The notes under the pieces: generated by a model
What the model was told of the DNA's origin: nothing
The model's input: only the letters and a program-made list of their open reading frames with translations
Database searches by the model: none
Made by a program: the position numbers and the translations under genes
Shown here: positions 10,777 to 20,905 of the stretch, piece after piece
How the letters are laid out: each line of letters starts with the position of its first letter
Position numbering within the stretch: position 1 is the stretch's first letter
Assembly (NCBI RefSeq): GCF_019649055.1
Contig: NW_026570229.1
Location: forward strand, 124,001 to 188,000
From: Paramacrobiotus metropolitanus
Taxonomy: Eukaryota; Tardigrada; Eutardigrada; Parachela; Macrobiotidae
Length of the DNA: 64,000 nt
Direction: 5' to 3'

Positions 10777-11390
10777 TTATAGGGTAGAGTACAATAGATA
10801 GGGTCCAAACTCCCTGCCTAATCTACTATATCCGACCTTGCGGCTGTTAGCTATCTCACCTGTTATTGACTTAACAGGACAGCCATCACACTCTTGTTCA
10901 AGAGTGACTTCCTCTAATTCACAGTTGCGGGTTGTGAAATTTTTCTGTGAATTCCATGAGCCTTCGCCAACAGGCTCCGCGTGATACACCCAAACTTTAC
11001 CGAGTTGCTGAAGTGTACTCTCCCCGCATCGGCGCGTCTGGATCATCATCCAGCAATCCTGAGGGCTCGTGATGAGGTGTTTTGTTGTCCTCTTCGTGTC
11101 GGTTGACCAGATGACGGTTTCGTCGATGGCCAACACTTCCTCCCAGGTACGACAAACGTACCCGCTAGACGACTTACTCACGTCACGCTCCATGTATAGA
11201 TCAAACTGAATAAGTATCCCAGAAATTGTCGTTGCATCGTTGACACCAGAAGTTCTTTGAAGTCGACGACACCCATGAATTGTGGTCTTGTGCAATCGCA
11301 AACCTTCATGATACTTGCATCCGCTGGCGCCATGAGGTAGCACAAACTGACCAATGCCAGGGCAAGGTGAAAATACCTACCTGGCAACAT
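10777..11390 (-). pseudogene. Retrotransposon env, N-terminal half only
   Basis: Envelope-type glycoprotein fragment. ATG 11390-11388 opens a signal peptide (hydrophobic LALALVSLCYLMAPA, then ADAS). The mature start KVCDCTRPQFMGVVDF fits the C-D-C-T start of retroelement Env ectodomains. After a frame change near 11260 the frame continues with YVCRTWEEV, a conserved-looking CW pair and further Cys residues (RRCGES, ECDGC). It stops at 10777 without a transmembrane span, so the C-terminal half is missing. It lies directly downstream of pol and in frame with its extension. A C-terminal Env half from a different element lies at 61345-62342. Confidence 0.65.
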
Positions 11391-13325
11391 CGCATCACTT
11401 GCCGTCCGCTGGCTGGTGTTGACTGTGTTCTTTGACTTCTTCGGGACATCCTTCTCCGGTGCGCTCTTCGTGACCTTTGAGGAGGGCGAACTCTTCTTAA
11501 CCGGCTTAGTAGGAGCGTCTCCCAATTTGGGTTTTCGTGTCTTCTGATCTGCCCAGTCTGACTTAATCAGACGATCCGGTTCCTTGATCGTGCTTCCCGA
11601 GCGACGCTTCTTCACAACTCGTCCGAACTGCTCAACCGGCTGGCTCTGCCCTCTCCCTGCGGCATAACCGTCCGACTTTGGTTGTTCCAAGTCCAATGTA
11701 TCCTTACTCCGTGCATCCTTTTCGGTAACATCTGGGGCCACAACAGTTGGCTTTTCTGGTGAACGCACCAGTTTACCATCAACATCTGGCATCCATCCTA
11801 ACTCGCGGTAATTATCCTCGAATTCCTGCGCCCAATCATTTATGTCTCCAATCAGCGTCAAAGTCTTGGCAGATGTAGATTTCTTTCGTGCTATCGGAAT
11901 CCATCCTTCCCCTTCGTCATCCGAACTGTCTTCGTACAGTTTGTTCCGGTCATAATATGCCTTCATTCGTGACACATGGACTACGAACTTCACGCGGCGT
12001 CGCTTTCCCTGTGACTCCACTTCGTAGTTCACCGGTGAAGTTTGTCTAATCAACATGTACGGGCCGTACCAGCGTGACAACAACTTTGTGGCCAATCCTC
12101 GTTTACCACTTGGAATGAAAATCAGGACTGTATCTCCTTCTCCATAGGTGACATCCACTTTGTCATCTCTACCATACACGTAGTTATGTGGCGCTTCTAT
12201 CCGTGCGGAAGCAGCAGCGTGTCTTTCTTTCTCCTTAATGTCCACGTTGAATGGTTCTCGCACTGTCGGTAGTCCAACGTCCATCGGCAGGGTGGGGATG
12301 CGTCCGAACAACATTTCGAATGGTGAGAATCCGGTGACATCATGCTTTAATGTATTCGAAGCAATAAAGACGTATGGCAGGAGAGTGTCCCAAGTCTTCT
12401 GGTCTTTATCCACATACTTCGAAAGCATATGGGCAAGCGTTTGATTATACCTCTCCACTTGCCCGTTGCACGGGGGATGGAATCCGCTGGTCGTTATACG
12501 TCCGATGTCCAACAAACGATGCAGCTCCCCGACGAGCTGATTGACAAATGGCGTACCCTGATCAGTTAGTAACTGACACGGCATAGAGTACTTCAGAAAG
12601 ATGTCGTGCAACAGAAACTTTGCAAGAACAGTAGCTGTCTGTTCAGGTATGGCCATAGCCACCACCCACTTCGTGAACAGATCAGTAGCCACAATAATGT
12701 ATTTATTACCATTCTTAGACCGTGGGAGCGGGCCTAGCACATCGGCCGTTACAATGTCAAACTGTCTATCACGTTAGAAACTCCGGACTGACCCCGGCGT
12801 CAGCTGGGTCATCCGATTAATCGCTTTGCATGCGGCACATGACTCCACATACTTGCGTACAAATCCAACCAAATCCGGAAAAACTACTCGTTTGCGAATC
12901 TTTTCCAAAGTCCGGTCAACACCCAAATGTCCTCCCATTGGATCATCATGCGCAAACCGTAGCACTTTGAAACCGAGACTTTTTGGAATAACCAACACTT
13001 CCAAGAGCTCTCCATGTGACTTCCAGATTCTGTAGAGGAGTCCAATCTTGACTCTAAATGTTTTCTTTGTCACCCAATCCTCCGGCAGTTTCCGTAGAAC
13101 ATCCTGACAGAACACATCTTTATCCTGCTCGTCCTTGATGTCCACATGTCCTGCGATGTCGTCCAACTGGTCCTCGCTTTGTAGTATGGAGAATGCCTGA
13201 TGCTCCATTGGTTCATCCAGCGCAGGCGGGTGTCGGGGAAGGCAGTCACCATCCGCATGAGAGCATGGGACTTTCCAGCCTTGTAGACAATCACCAAAGT
13301 ATATTCCTGCAGGCGCAACGCCCAT
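11391..13325 (-). CDS. Ty3/gypsy integrase with long charged C-terminal extension
   Basis: Part of pol; inserts the cDNA. An H2C2 zinc-binding N-terminus lies at about 12940-12830 (HDDPMGGH, then CAACK). A shift near 12775 precedes the catalytic core. The core keeps all three acidic residues: Asp in VATDLFTKW, Asp in LLTDQGTPF and Glu in GQVERYNQT (12740-12440). A GPY/F-type module follows near 12070 (WYGPYMLI, VHVSRMKAYY). About 220 further residues are acidic then Lys/Ser-rich (APEKDVPKKSKNTVN). This extension runs without a stop into the env signal peptide at 11390. RNase H end and spacer residues occupy 13325-13000. The core looks intact, unlike the RT. Confidence 0.85.
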
Positions 13326-14505
13326 CGCACCAACCGGCTGTTGGGCGATTGTATATTAAACAGCCAGCACAGGCTGTGGTGGTCAGACCACACAGTGACC
13401 GGGCGTCCCAACAAGTAATACCTATATTTTCTGGCACCACACTATCGCTAATAACCCTCTCCGTGGTGGGTAGTTAACTTCTGCCGGGATTAGGCGACGC
13501 GCCATAAGCGACCACCGCTCTGACTTTACCATCCTCTGAATGACCACTACGCCAATTGCGTATCCACTGGCATCCGGGTGGATCGCCACAGGAGCATCCG
13601 CGTTGAAGTGTACCAGTACCGGGGCACTCGTAAGCTCTTTCTTCAGCTGTGGAAGGCGTCCTCCTGCGCCGCTCAGGTCAATGGTGTCCTTCTTGCCAGC
13701 TGGGTTAGCGGTCCAGCCAGCTTAGAAACCCTGTCCAGCTTGAAAAGCCATGATGGGGCTTACTGGCTTCAGTCTAACGGGACCTGCCAGAAGCCACTCT
13801 GCAGGTCTATCGTGGTCATATACCTAGCACCTGCCAAAACCTGTAGGCAGTCGTCCACGCGTGAGAGAGGATACCGGTCCGCAACGGTGATGTTGTTAAC
13901 TGCTCTCACATCGGCGCACAGACGCCATGACTTGCCGCCTTCCTTCGACGCAAGTATAACAGGGGAGCTCCATGGGCTCCGACTCCGACGGATCACGCCT
14001 TTCTCCAACATCTTGTGAACCTCCGCTCCACTTCCGCGACTTCGCGCGGAGCGCGCCGATATTGGTTCCGGAATATTGGTTTGGTATCCGGGAGCTACTC
14101 AATCTTGAACGGCGTGACTCGGGCCTGTCCGAGTGGACGTCTCTCTGTATGGAATAGGTCCGAGAACTCCTCGAGGAGTGCCCGCATCTGCGGCACACCG
14201 TCCTGTGTATTGGCATCGCCAATATCGAATTCGTCGACGGGAATCCGAGGCCGCTCAAAGTCCCAACCGGTAAAATCCATCTCGGAACCGTCCTTTTGAT
14301 GCAAAGACAGCAACCTATGGTGCTGGACTACGCCGGCACACGTCGACTGACCAAGTAGTGTGGTCATAAGGTTACTCACCATGGGCTGTGAGGCCCGGGG
14401 CTCTACCGGGGCAGCTCTATTACTCTCACATAGATGCTTACCTGTGGCATCCGACAGCAACAGGTAATCGGCCGCTGACAACAGGCGCCGGTTGCCCACG
14501 TCCAC
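13326..14505 (-). pseudogene. Ty3/gypsy reverse transcriptase-RNase H, palm deleted
   Basis: The RT fingers start near 14100 and run through GVIRRSRSPWSSPV and WRLCADVRAVNNI to YMTTIDLQSGFWQVPL near 13775. The next recognisable sequence (near 13750) is already the connection/RNase H start (LAGPLTQLA, then LTSAPVLVHFNADAP, HPDASGYAIG). More than 100 residues normally between these, including the catalytic Y-x-D-D box, are absent. RNase H continues to GRPVTVWSDHHSLCWLF near 13370 and VYKAGKSHA near 13270. Several frame changes occur. The upstream part (14505-14100) is a pol linker. This RT cannot be catalytic as it stands. Confidence 0.8.
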
Positions 14506-14996
14506 TAGGATGCCGGGCTGTTGAAGTACGTTGCAGCCAATGACACAGTTTTTTCCTCGCCCCGAATTTGTCGAAAACCACGAACCACGTCTCCATGAAT
14601 TCCATCCATATCCACGTTCAGGGTAATCTGTCCTGACGTCCGGTTGTCAGCGACAACCACATCGGTAACGAATGGCTTCATAACCATTACTAATCCACGT
14701 ATGAAGCTTTGGTTCACGATCGACAGGCTCGCGCCGCAGTCGATCAACGCAGTGGCATGTCGGCCGCAAATCTTGATATCCATGAGCGGAACCGTCCCTC
14801 AATGTCCAGTGGAGAAAGATAAGTTTTCGGCATATCCCTTCACCATGGCCGACAGCTTCATCAGCGGTGGCGGCACCGCTCGCATGACAAGGTACTGGTG
14901 TACCGGTATATGAACCTCGCTTCGCTCCATCCGTCCAGTTGTGGTCACGGGCTCGCGCCATCCAGACGTCTCTTCATCAAACATTGGGTACCTCAC
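14505..14996 (-). pseudogene. Retropepsin-type aspartic protease, active-site variant
   Basis: Processes Gag-Pol. The active-site block reads HATALIDCGASLSIVNQSF near 14740-14690, where the family has D-[ST]-G-A; here the residue after the Asp is Cys. A second hydrophobic block follows (VVVADNRTSGQITLNVDM) before the stop at 14505. Frame changes lie upstream (14996-14780). It sits between Gag and RT as in Ty3/gypsy. The Cys may be a mutation or a codon error. Confidence 0.65.
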
Positions 14997-16947
14997 CTCT
15001 TCAGTCGTGCCGACCCGACCCCCATCCGATGGTTCGGGGTCTGGACTCTGCGGACTGTAGTTTGGTGTGTGTAGTATGGAGGCGGTGACTCGGGGTGCTG
15101 AGTCTCCATTGATGCCATCGCGCGCCGCAGTGCCTGCGTCCGGTGGTCACCTCCATGATGCTCGCTGCATCCCTCCTTTCCGCATCGTGCGTACTCTTCC
15201 TCCGGCTGCGGCTCAGGCCGGTAATTTCCATGGAATGTTGGCTCCGTCCGCGCTGCGCACTCCCGCTGCATCCGACGAACCGCTTCCCATGGCGTCTCAA
15301 TTCGTACCGTCGAGTGTGACCGGGCTCGTTCCATACGCAAGCTGGCCATGCTTGCCGAGCGTCGCTCCCTCCGGTCACGAGATGGGCTCCGTTCCCATCT
15401 CTCCTCAGTAGAGTGGCTCCTGCTGCGGCGCTGCCGCGCCCAGCGTCGCTCCCGCGCCGCTTCCAAGCGCGTAGCTTCTTTGGAGGTGTGGGCATCGAAG
15501 CCCAGGAGCCCTCTCCTACACATACTTCGGAACTCCCTCGGTGACATCCGTGTGCGCACTTCAATTGCGCCGTCATGCTCAACAGCATACGCCATAACGC
15601 CAGCCCGGTTGGCAGGCCGAATAGCTGCCACGCAGCTCAATCGGTACTTCCGTTGGGATTCCAAAAGATACCGGGTGTATGCCGCGTCACCACGGTATCC
15701 ATCCACAGCTGCATCCCGGCTGTGGCGCACTACTCGCTCGCTTCCGTTAGAGCGTGCTCCAGACCACCGCGTCATCTTCCCTGACTGGTCATTATCCGAC
15801 GATGATCCAAGGCCAAAAGTATACCAAGTTAAGCCGGCCTCCCCACCGGCACTAGTGGCCGTCCCTCCAGCGACTCCACTCTCCCGGGTTGGTTCTCCTC
15901 CACTCCTTGTTGCACCCGCGTCCAATGCCATTTCCAGCTGCAGACTGGGAGCGGCCGGTGCATGGCCTCCATCGTCCAAGGTCAACAGACTGCGCGCCTG
16001 CTGCGCACCTGCTCCGGTAGTATTCCGTGGCTGCTGTGTGACCTTATTCTTCGGGCAATCCCGTTGAATGTGATCCGTTCCGTTGCAATTATAGCAACGC
16101 TTAACCGGCCTGTCAGTGAGCTTAGGTCCCCCGTTACCGGCCGCTGTACCGGGCATTGGTGACCTTTCTCATAAACGGCTTCCCTGTTGCCGCCATTGCC
16201 GCCGTACTGACCTTTTCCATAATTGTTACTCCACAGCCGGTTGCCGCCTTTCCTCTCCACTGTCGTCCACTCCGTCGCTCGATTCTTTGACTCCAAGCGC
16301 AGAGAATCCGACACCTTCTGCATGTCCGAGAGGAACTCCATGGGCGTGGCAGCTTACGCCATTGCCAGTCTGCTAAGATACTCCGGAAGTAAGCCGGCTT
16401 TCAGCTTCTCAATGATTTCGTCATCATCCATATCGGCATTTATCTTGTCACACAAGGTCATGACATCATTGAAATAATCTTCCAATGCCTCATCGCGCTT
16501 CATCTTACGTAAACGCAACTTGACCTTAAGCTGATTACGGTAGTCTTCGGTTTGAAAGTGACCAATGGTAGCCTTCAATAACTCCTCGGAAGTTGCGTAA
16601 GGTAACTTTTTATCACCGTCACTGACCTTGTTGTACCAAGTGCCAGCAAATCCGTCTAAGTAAACTGGAATTTGGCGTAACACCTTACTCTCCTTCCATT
16701 CTAACGCCGTGACCACGATGCGGAAGCGCCGCACCCATCCCTCCACGTCCTCTCCCGCGCGTCCACGAAACAAGGGTGGCTTGGTGTCACCGGTTGCTTG
16801 AATGGAGGTGAATTCCTCAGCCAGGGCACGGGAATGCAGCACGATGGATTTGCCGGTTACATCCGCCTTGGTGGGAATAGCGGTGTTGGAGTGCGGCTGC
16901 ACTTGGCTGCCGGTCGATTTATTAGGATCATCGCCTGGATTAGACAT
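14993..16947 (-). pseudogene. Ty3/gypsy Gag with zinc knuckle and long Arg/Ser-rich extension
   Basis: Capsid and nucleocapsid polyprotein. ATG 16947-16945 opens MSNPGDDPNKS. The capsid domain (16800-16380) includes FRGRAGEDVEGWVRRF and the GTWYNKV block typical of Ty3/gypsy Gag. Frame changes lie near 16360 and 16150. One CCHC knuckle (CYNCNGTDHIQRDC) lies near 16090. About 330 residues follow, rich in Gly/Ala then Arg/Ser/Glu (RSRSHSTEERWERSPSRDRR near 15420), ending at 14993 just before the protease. This tail is unusually long for Gag and resembles an RS domain in composition. It is GC-rich compared with the flanks. Confidence 0.75.
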
Positions 16948-17155
16948 CTTGTTGCGAGTTACCGTGTACACTCCAACAAATCGATACTCTAGTCGCCGTA
17001 GTTAACACAAGTAATTCCCAAAGCAATACAAGACTAATCAACCACTGATTATTCTGAATCGGATAATATCCACCACAAATCGATAAAGGTCAATGTCCAA
17101 CTGCAGAGTTAATGACCGTATTCCAAACGACAATGCTCTTGCGCCTCCGCAGACA

Positions 17156-17211
17156 GGTGTTCGGCACCAGTGTTAATCTTAACGGTTTCGGCACCAGTGT
17201 TAGTCTTAACA
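17156..17211 (-). repeat. Tandem duplication of the primer-binding-site/LTR junction
   Basis: Two adjacent near-copies of about 27 bp, each holding TTCGGCACCAGTGTTA, then [AG]TCTTAAC (plus-strand reading). The second unit abuts the LTR; the first gives an extra TGGTGCCGAAC match at 17169-17159 on the minus strand. Confidence 0.6.
17184..17196 (-). other. Primer-binding site of the Ty3/gypsy element
   Basis: TGGTGCCGAAACC on the minus strand, one base after the LTR end (...ACTAACA). The sequence type matches a tRNA 3-prime-end complement as used by LTR retrotransposons. The same 13 bases recur at 38147-38159 on the plus strand. Confidence 0.65.
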
Positions 17212-17345
17212 CGTGGTGGATATGTAATGGTATTGCTGACTGCGCGGTAACGCATATCCGCGCAGGGAAATGGGAGAGTAAAGATTGATCGATAATTACT
17301 GTGTCTAACTATCCTATCTACAGTGTACCGTGTACACTTAGATAC
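17198..17345 (-). repeat. End of the 5-prime LTR (inner part only defined)
   Basis: The inner edge is clear: the LTR ends ...AGACTAACA next to the primer-binding site. The outer edge could not be set because no second copy exists in the window. It holds an inverted repeat CTGCGCGG...CCGCGCAG (17250-17275). Confidence 0.4.
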
Positions 17346-18444
17346 GGCGGCGACAACGAGGTTTTTGTAAGCTTTACTAACAAGACAAGAGCAAGAAAGA
17401 TTCGATTATTTTAAACTCACATCCAAAGCAAAACTTGAGAAAAACGCTACTGACTTCACAACTGAGAAAAGCATTAAACTTATAAGAAAATCCACGATTC
17501 TACACACAGGATAAAATGGAAAGTCATAAAATGCCAACACTTGCACAAACACACCCAGTTTCCGTTAAGACGGTAGTAACTCATGTACAGAGTACATATA
17601 CAACATGCACGCTAAGTGACGGTTAATGACACAGTTCTCACATCGGCACTTAGGCCTAATTAGATAAGGGAATACGCATGCGGATATGTGGGATAGCGCC
17701 CTTGAAGACTTAATCGACGCGATAATCGATCGATCCACTTCCGGTATATTATGCAGGCGCATATGTACTGTATGTGTACAAGTACACGTGCACAGAAAAC
17801 GCGCGGCGTTACAAAATAAATATACCTGTGGTACCACCGGTATATAAAATCAAATAACAAACACATGCCAGGAAGGGCATAAATACAGAGAAATGCGCTG
17901 AAAATATGACATCGTGGAGTGTGCAGGTGACACTCAGTCTTTTGGAAAAAACTCAGTCGCCTGAGCCAGGAAACAATGTAAACACAGGTCAAACACGGTT
18001 GACAAGAAAAAGGGTGATATCGAAACCGTCTGAAGAAAGTGCTGTCGTGGTCAGTCGTCCATGCATGGGACAGTCCTACGCCCGAGGTACAACGAAACTA
18101 AAATGAACGCGCAGCAGAAATTGCAAAAACTTTCGGGTAACGGATTTTTTTATACAGGGCATTCATCGATAGGAACTAGGCCAGTTGCTCCCAAAGACGC
18201 AGTGCGGACCGCGCCCGCATCGGGCACGAGTTAAAGATGATGCACTGGTCCAAGGCGGCGGTAGTCTCAATGCAGACGGGTCAGATCTGTCGAGCATCGA
18301 GCACGGAAGGAAACGGTTTGCTGCCCAATGCGTTTTCAACAACAAGAACTTGAAAATTTATTGGTTTCTCGTGAATAAATGTTTCAGGCGTTTGTAATTT
18401 CTGGAGATAAGGTGACGTTCTGCATCAGTCCGAAGGTAGGTATT
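17346..18444. other. Intergenic stretch, no supported gene
   Basis: It may include the outer part of the LTR. Only short low-quality frames are present on either strand; no RNA gene or repeat is recognised. Confidence 0.4.
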
Positions 18445-18942
18445 TCATATTCTGATGAGTCTCGGCGACAACCATGTGTGGTTGCTGTCCGCTGCATAAT
18501 CGACTAGCACAGTCTTCCCGTGCCTGCTGACGACAATTCTCTCGATAAGCTGGACATCACCCCGCTATTGCTGCAGAGCGCCGAGCACAGATGCCACCAT
18601 TGGATAATCTAACAATGGGCTCGGACATTCTACCGCACGCGTCTTTTTGGCACGGAACCCTTCAACCAGATGCGGAACGATGATGGTTTACGTCAGCTGC
18701 GAGATGGCTTCGTAAGCCTTATACTCTTTCCACTGCACCAGATACAGTACTTGTCCGTTATTCATTACACGGTACCTCAAAATACGGTCCATTTTGAATA
18801 CGGGTGCACTACTGTGCTGTACAGTTTCCCGAACAGTCAGTTTCGGGGGTGAACGATTAGCGCAGAACAATTCCAGAGCTGACACGAGTAACGCTTGCTC
18901 GTTGTAATAGCACCGGCAAAACTTCCAGAGAGAGAAGACCAC
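18445..18942 (-). pseudogene. Chromodomain-protein fragment with two chromodomain-like segments
   Basis: The first segment (18800-18640) reads FKMDRILRYRVMNNG, then VLYLVQWKEY, then an EA pair and PHLVEGF, a good chromodomain except that a TAA interrupts after SQLT. About 110 bp further on, a second segment (18570-18450) reads LIERIVVSRHGKTVLVDY, then NHTWLSPRL, also chromodomain-like, ending at TGA 18445-18447. The chromodomain binds methylated histone tails. This may be the tail of a chromovirus integrase or a decayed host double-chromodomain gene; single chromodomains are the rule in retrotransposons, so the second copy favours the latter. Confidence 0.5.
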
Positions 18943-19134
18943 ACTAATTGGTTGTTGTCTCTCCGGGGTCTCTCCATTTCATTAAACCATGCATTGCGTT
19001 CCAAAAATCATTCATCGACAGTTTGGAGATCATCATCATGCCCACATCGGCCCTGCCAATATACCGGGACGCTGTAAAATGGACAAGGCTATAATGCAAA
19101 GCTGTTTTTACTTGCTGCGGCAATTATATAATTT

Positions 19135-19632
19135 TTACACAACAATTACTGTCTTATGTATAATTATACCAGCACTATTAATAACAAATTCATTGACAAG
19201 TAGTGGCAGTAGGGAAAAAGACCCCTGCAAGTCCCAGTGTGTGATCGTTAAGGCCAAAAGTTTTTTCCAGCACGATATAGTTCCCTGGCTGGCGCTAGAT
19301 CCCTTCTGCGCTCGTACACAGCCCGGAGGTTTAAGTCTTTCCTTCACCCACTCTGACAGTGCCTGGAGCGTACCAGCCGAAAACTGGTCGTCATTATTAT
19401 GACCCGTACGGGCATTCCACCGGTACGCGACGAATAATGCTTTCCTATAAGTCTCAATAATCTCCACAATGTCGGCAAAGGGATTCTCCGGTATAGTGCA
19501 GAAGGATATGGTTTGGATCTTCTGCAGATCTGGCCAGTTTGTCAATGTTCCTGTGGTTCTTCTTGTAGATAAGCACTGTCTATTCCGACCTTGACTAGAC
19601 AGTGATAAAATATTAGAAATTAAAAGTGACAA
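19135..19632 (-). CDS. Unrecognised ORF of about 165 codons
   Basis: I do not recognise it. The frame is open from at least 19680, without an early ATG, to 19135. It starts with a hydrophobic Leu-rich stretch (PALLSLLISNILSLSS) like a signal peptide. A helical middle includes QALSEWVKERLKPPGC, and the end is hydrophobic. Only two Cys occur after the putative signal. The missing start suggests an upstream exon or a decayed gene. Confidence 0.3.
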   Translation of the reverse strand: MSLLISNILSLSSQGRNRQCLSTRRTTGTLTNWPDLQKIQTISFCTIPENPFADIVEIIETYRKALFVAYRWNARTGHNNDDQFSAGTLQALSEWVKERLKPPGCVRAQKGSSASQGTISCWKKLLALTITHWDLQGSFSLLPLLVNEFVINSAGIIIHKTVIVV

Positions 19633-20076
19633 TAATGCAGGAAGTGGCGTAAAGTTCCTCCCATTCGGTGAAGGCGTAAAGGTCGCCAGGTAATAATAAC
19701 TCTGAAGAAGAAACTGAAACTAAACTTCGGCGGTGCAGCACACACCTGGAGCCTTCGCCAAACCGGTTATTTTAACAAATAAATAATTGCAGATGCATTC
19801 GGAAAAAAGAATCCAGGGTCTTACTTTGCCGGGGCGTTCTCCAACAACCGAAAAACTTCTTTGTTTGACCAGGCCTTCCTAATCAAGAGCACGACTTTCC
19901 GGGAACAAAGCGTTCAATACTACGCCTACTCGTAGTCACGGCTAAGCAACTGATCAATATTACTGTGCTTTCAAATATAAATTGTTAAATGCTTCTGTGT
20001 GCTTTCAGGAATAAAGCGGGCTAAGGGGAGCGTTAGACAGCGGGACAACCATGCCGTAAAGACTATTTTTGTCGGA
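19633..20076. other. Intergenic stretch with acceptor-like site
   Basis: No gene is seen. TGCTTTCAG at about 20000-20008 on the plus strand looks like a splice acceptor in frame with the coiled-coil ORF that follows, so that ORF may begin in an upstream exon. Confidence 0.35.
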
Positions 20077-20516
20077 ATGTGCGAGTGCGTGGAGAGGGGA
20101 GCGCGCCGGGAACGCCGTCTCCAGGAAGCAGCGGGCGCTTCTGTGGAGCAGAAATCGGGCCAGATGGAGCAGCGTATGGCGGCGCTGGACGCACGTCTGG
20201 CAGTGAGGGAAGCAGGGCTGGACATTGCGTACGTAGACACCTTGCAGGCAGAACTGAAGAAAAAGGAGGAAGACCGTAATGTGGCGAAGCGGATTGCCAA
20301 AGCGGACGCGCATAAGAAGAAGCTAAAGACAAAAAACCCAAAGAGCGTCGAAGGAAGGAGCGCCGGGAGAAGCTGGATATTTTAAAGGGCAGGGCTCCGC
20401 CCACCATCATTGGGAGCTTCTTCATCCGCTACATCATGATGTCGTTGAAACGTCCCCGGCTCTTCCGTAAAGGGCGTCCCGTCGTAATTAGAGAATTATC
20501 TTGTGGTTTTTTATAA
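20077..20516 (+). pseudogene. Coiled-coil, Lys/Arg-rich protein with one frameshift
   Basis: I do not recognise the family. ATG 20077-20079 opens MCECVERGARRERRL. The frame continues into a long charged helix (SGQMEQRMAALDARLAVREA, then LQAELKKKEEDRNVAKRI). At the A-run near 20330-20340 the coherent frame changes to KERRRKERREKLDILKG, then PPTIIGSFF and a basic end, with TAA at 20514-20516. About 145 codons in total, mostly one coiled coil. The shift sits in a homopolymer, so a base-calling error is as likely as decay. The frame is also open upstream to an acceptor-like TTTCAG near 20008. Confidence 0.45.
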
Positions 20517-20541
20517 TTTTCTTTATAACCGCCTGCTATCT

Positions 20542-20905
20542 CTAAAACCGGTCGCCTGGGAGAGTGGACGCCGGTGGCAGATTGTTAAGATTATGACCTG
20601 ATATGCGACAATATGTGCAGTATTTAGCATGAGCAGTACCTGGACCTGAGCTATGACAGGAAGAGCGCCTGCGACACAAAGAAATTTTATGGCCAATACG
20701 TTTGCAGTAAGTACAAAAAATGCTATTAGTGTTACGTAAAGATTTAGCATAACATTTACGAGTATTTAAAGCGTAATGTTTATCAGTTATCGTAGAACTT
20801 ATTTTCTACGTCTGGTAATGTGATCTGCTCCACAGGAGCTATATCCCCATCAAGTAATTTTCGACGCAATAAGCGCTGCAGTTCAAAAACTGAGGATCGA
20901 GGATC
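20542..20905 (-). pseudogene. Retrotransposon Gag nucleocapsid fragment (zinc knuckles)
   Basis: In one minus frame a CCHC knuckle CTYCKRIGHKISLC lies near 20700, and a second, CTYCRISGHNLNNL, near 20610 has lost its final Cys. Basic residues surround both, as in nucleocapsid domains. Upstream (20905-20800), in another frame, lies a Leu/Arg-rich stretch (LQRLLRRKLLDGDIAPVEQI). The stop is at 20542. It is a Gag remnant; which retrotransposon lineage cannot be said. Confidence 0.55.

Larger units (their letters stand above)
10777..17345 (-). mobile_element. Ty3/gypsy retrotransposon with env, 3-prime truncated and defective
   Basis: Order from right to left on the minus strand: LTR end, primer-binding site, gag (Gag plus zinc knuckle), protease, RT, RNase H, integrase with GPY-like C-terminus, env start. 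The env frame stops at 10777 and no matching 3-prime LTR is visible before the next gene, so the element is truncated. The RT palm is deleted, and several frames shift. The env and the long post-integrase extension place it with env-bearing Ty3/gypsy lineages. I could not find a second copy of the LTR end (TGTTAGTC) to its left. Confidence 0.88.

Noticed and set aside
15067-16067. Long plus-strand ORFs opposite gag
   Set aside because: They mirror the GC-rich, Arg/Ser-rich Gag tail on the other strand and have no start context or domain.
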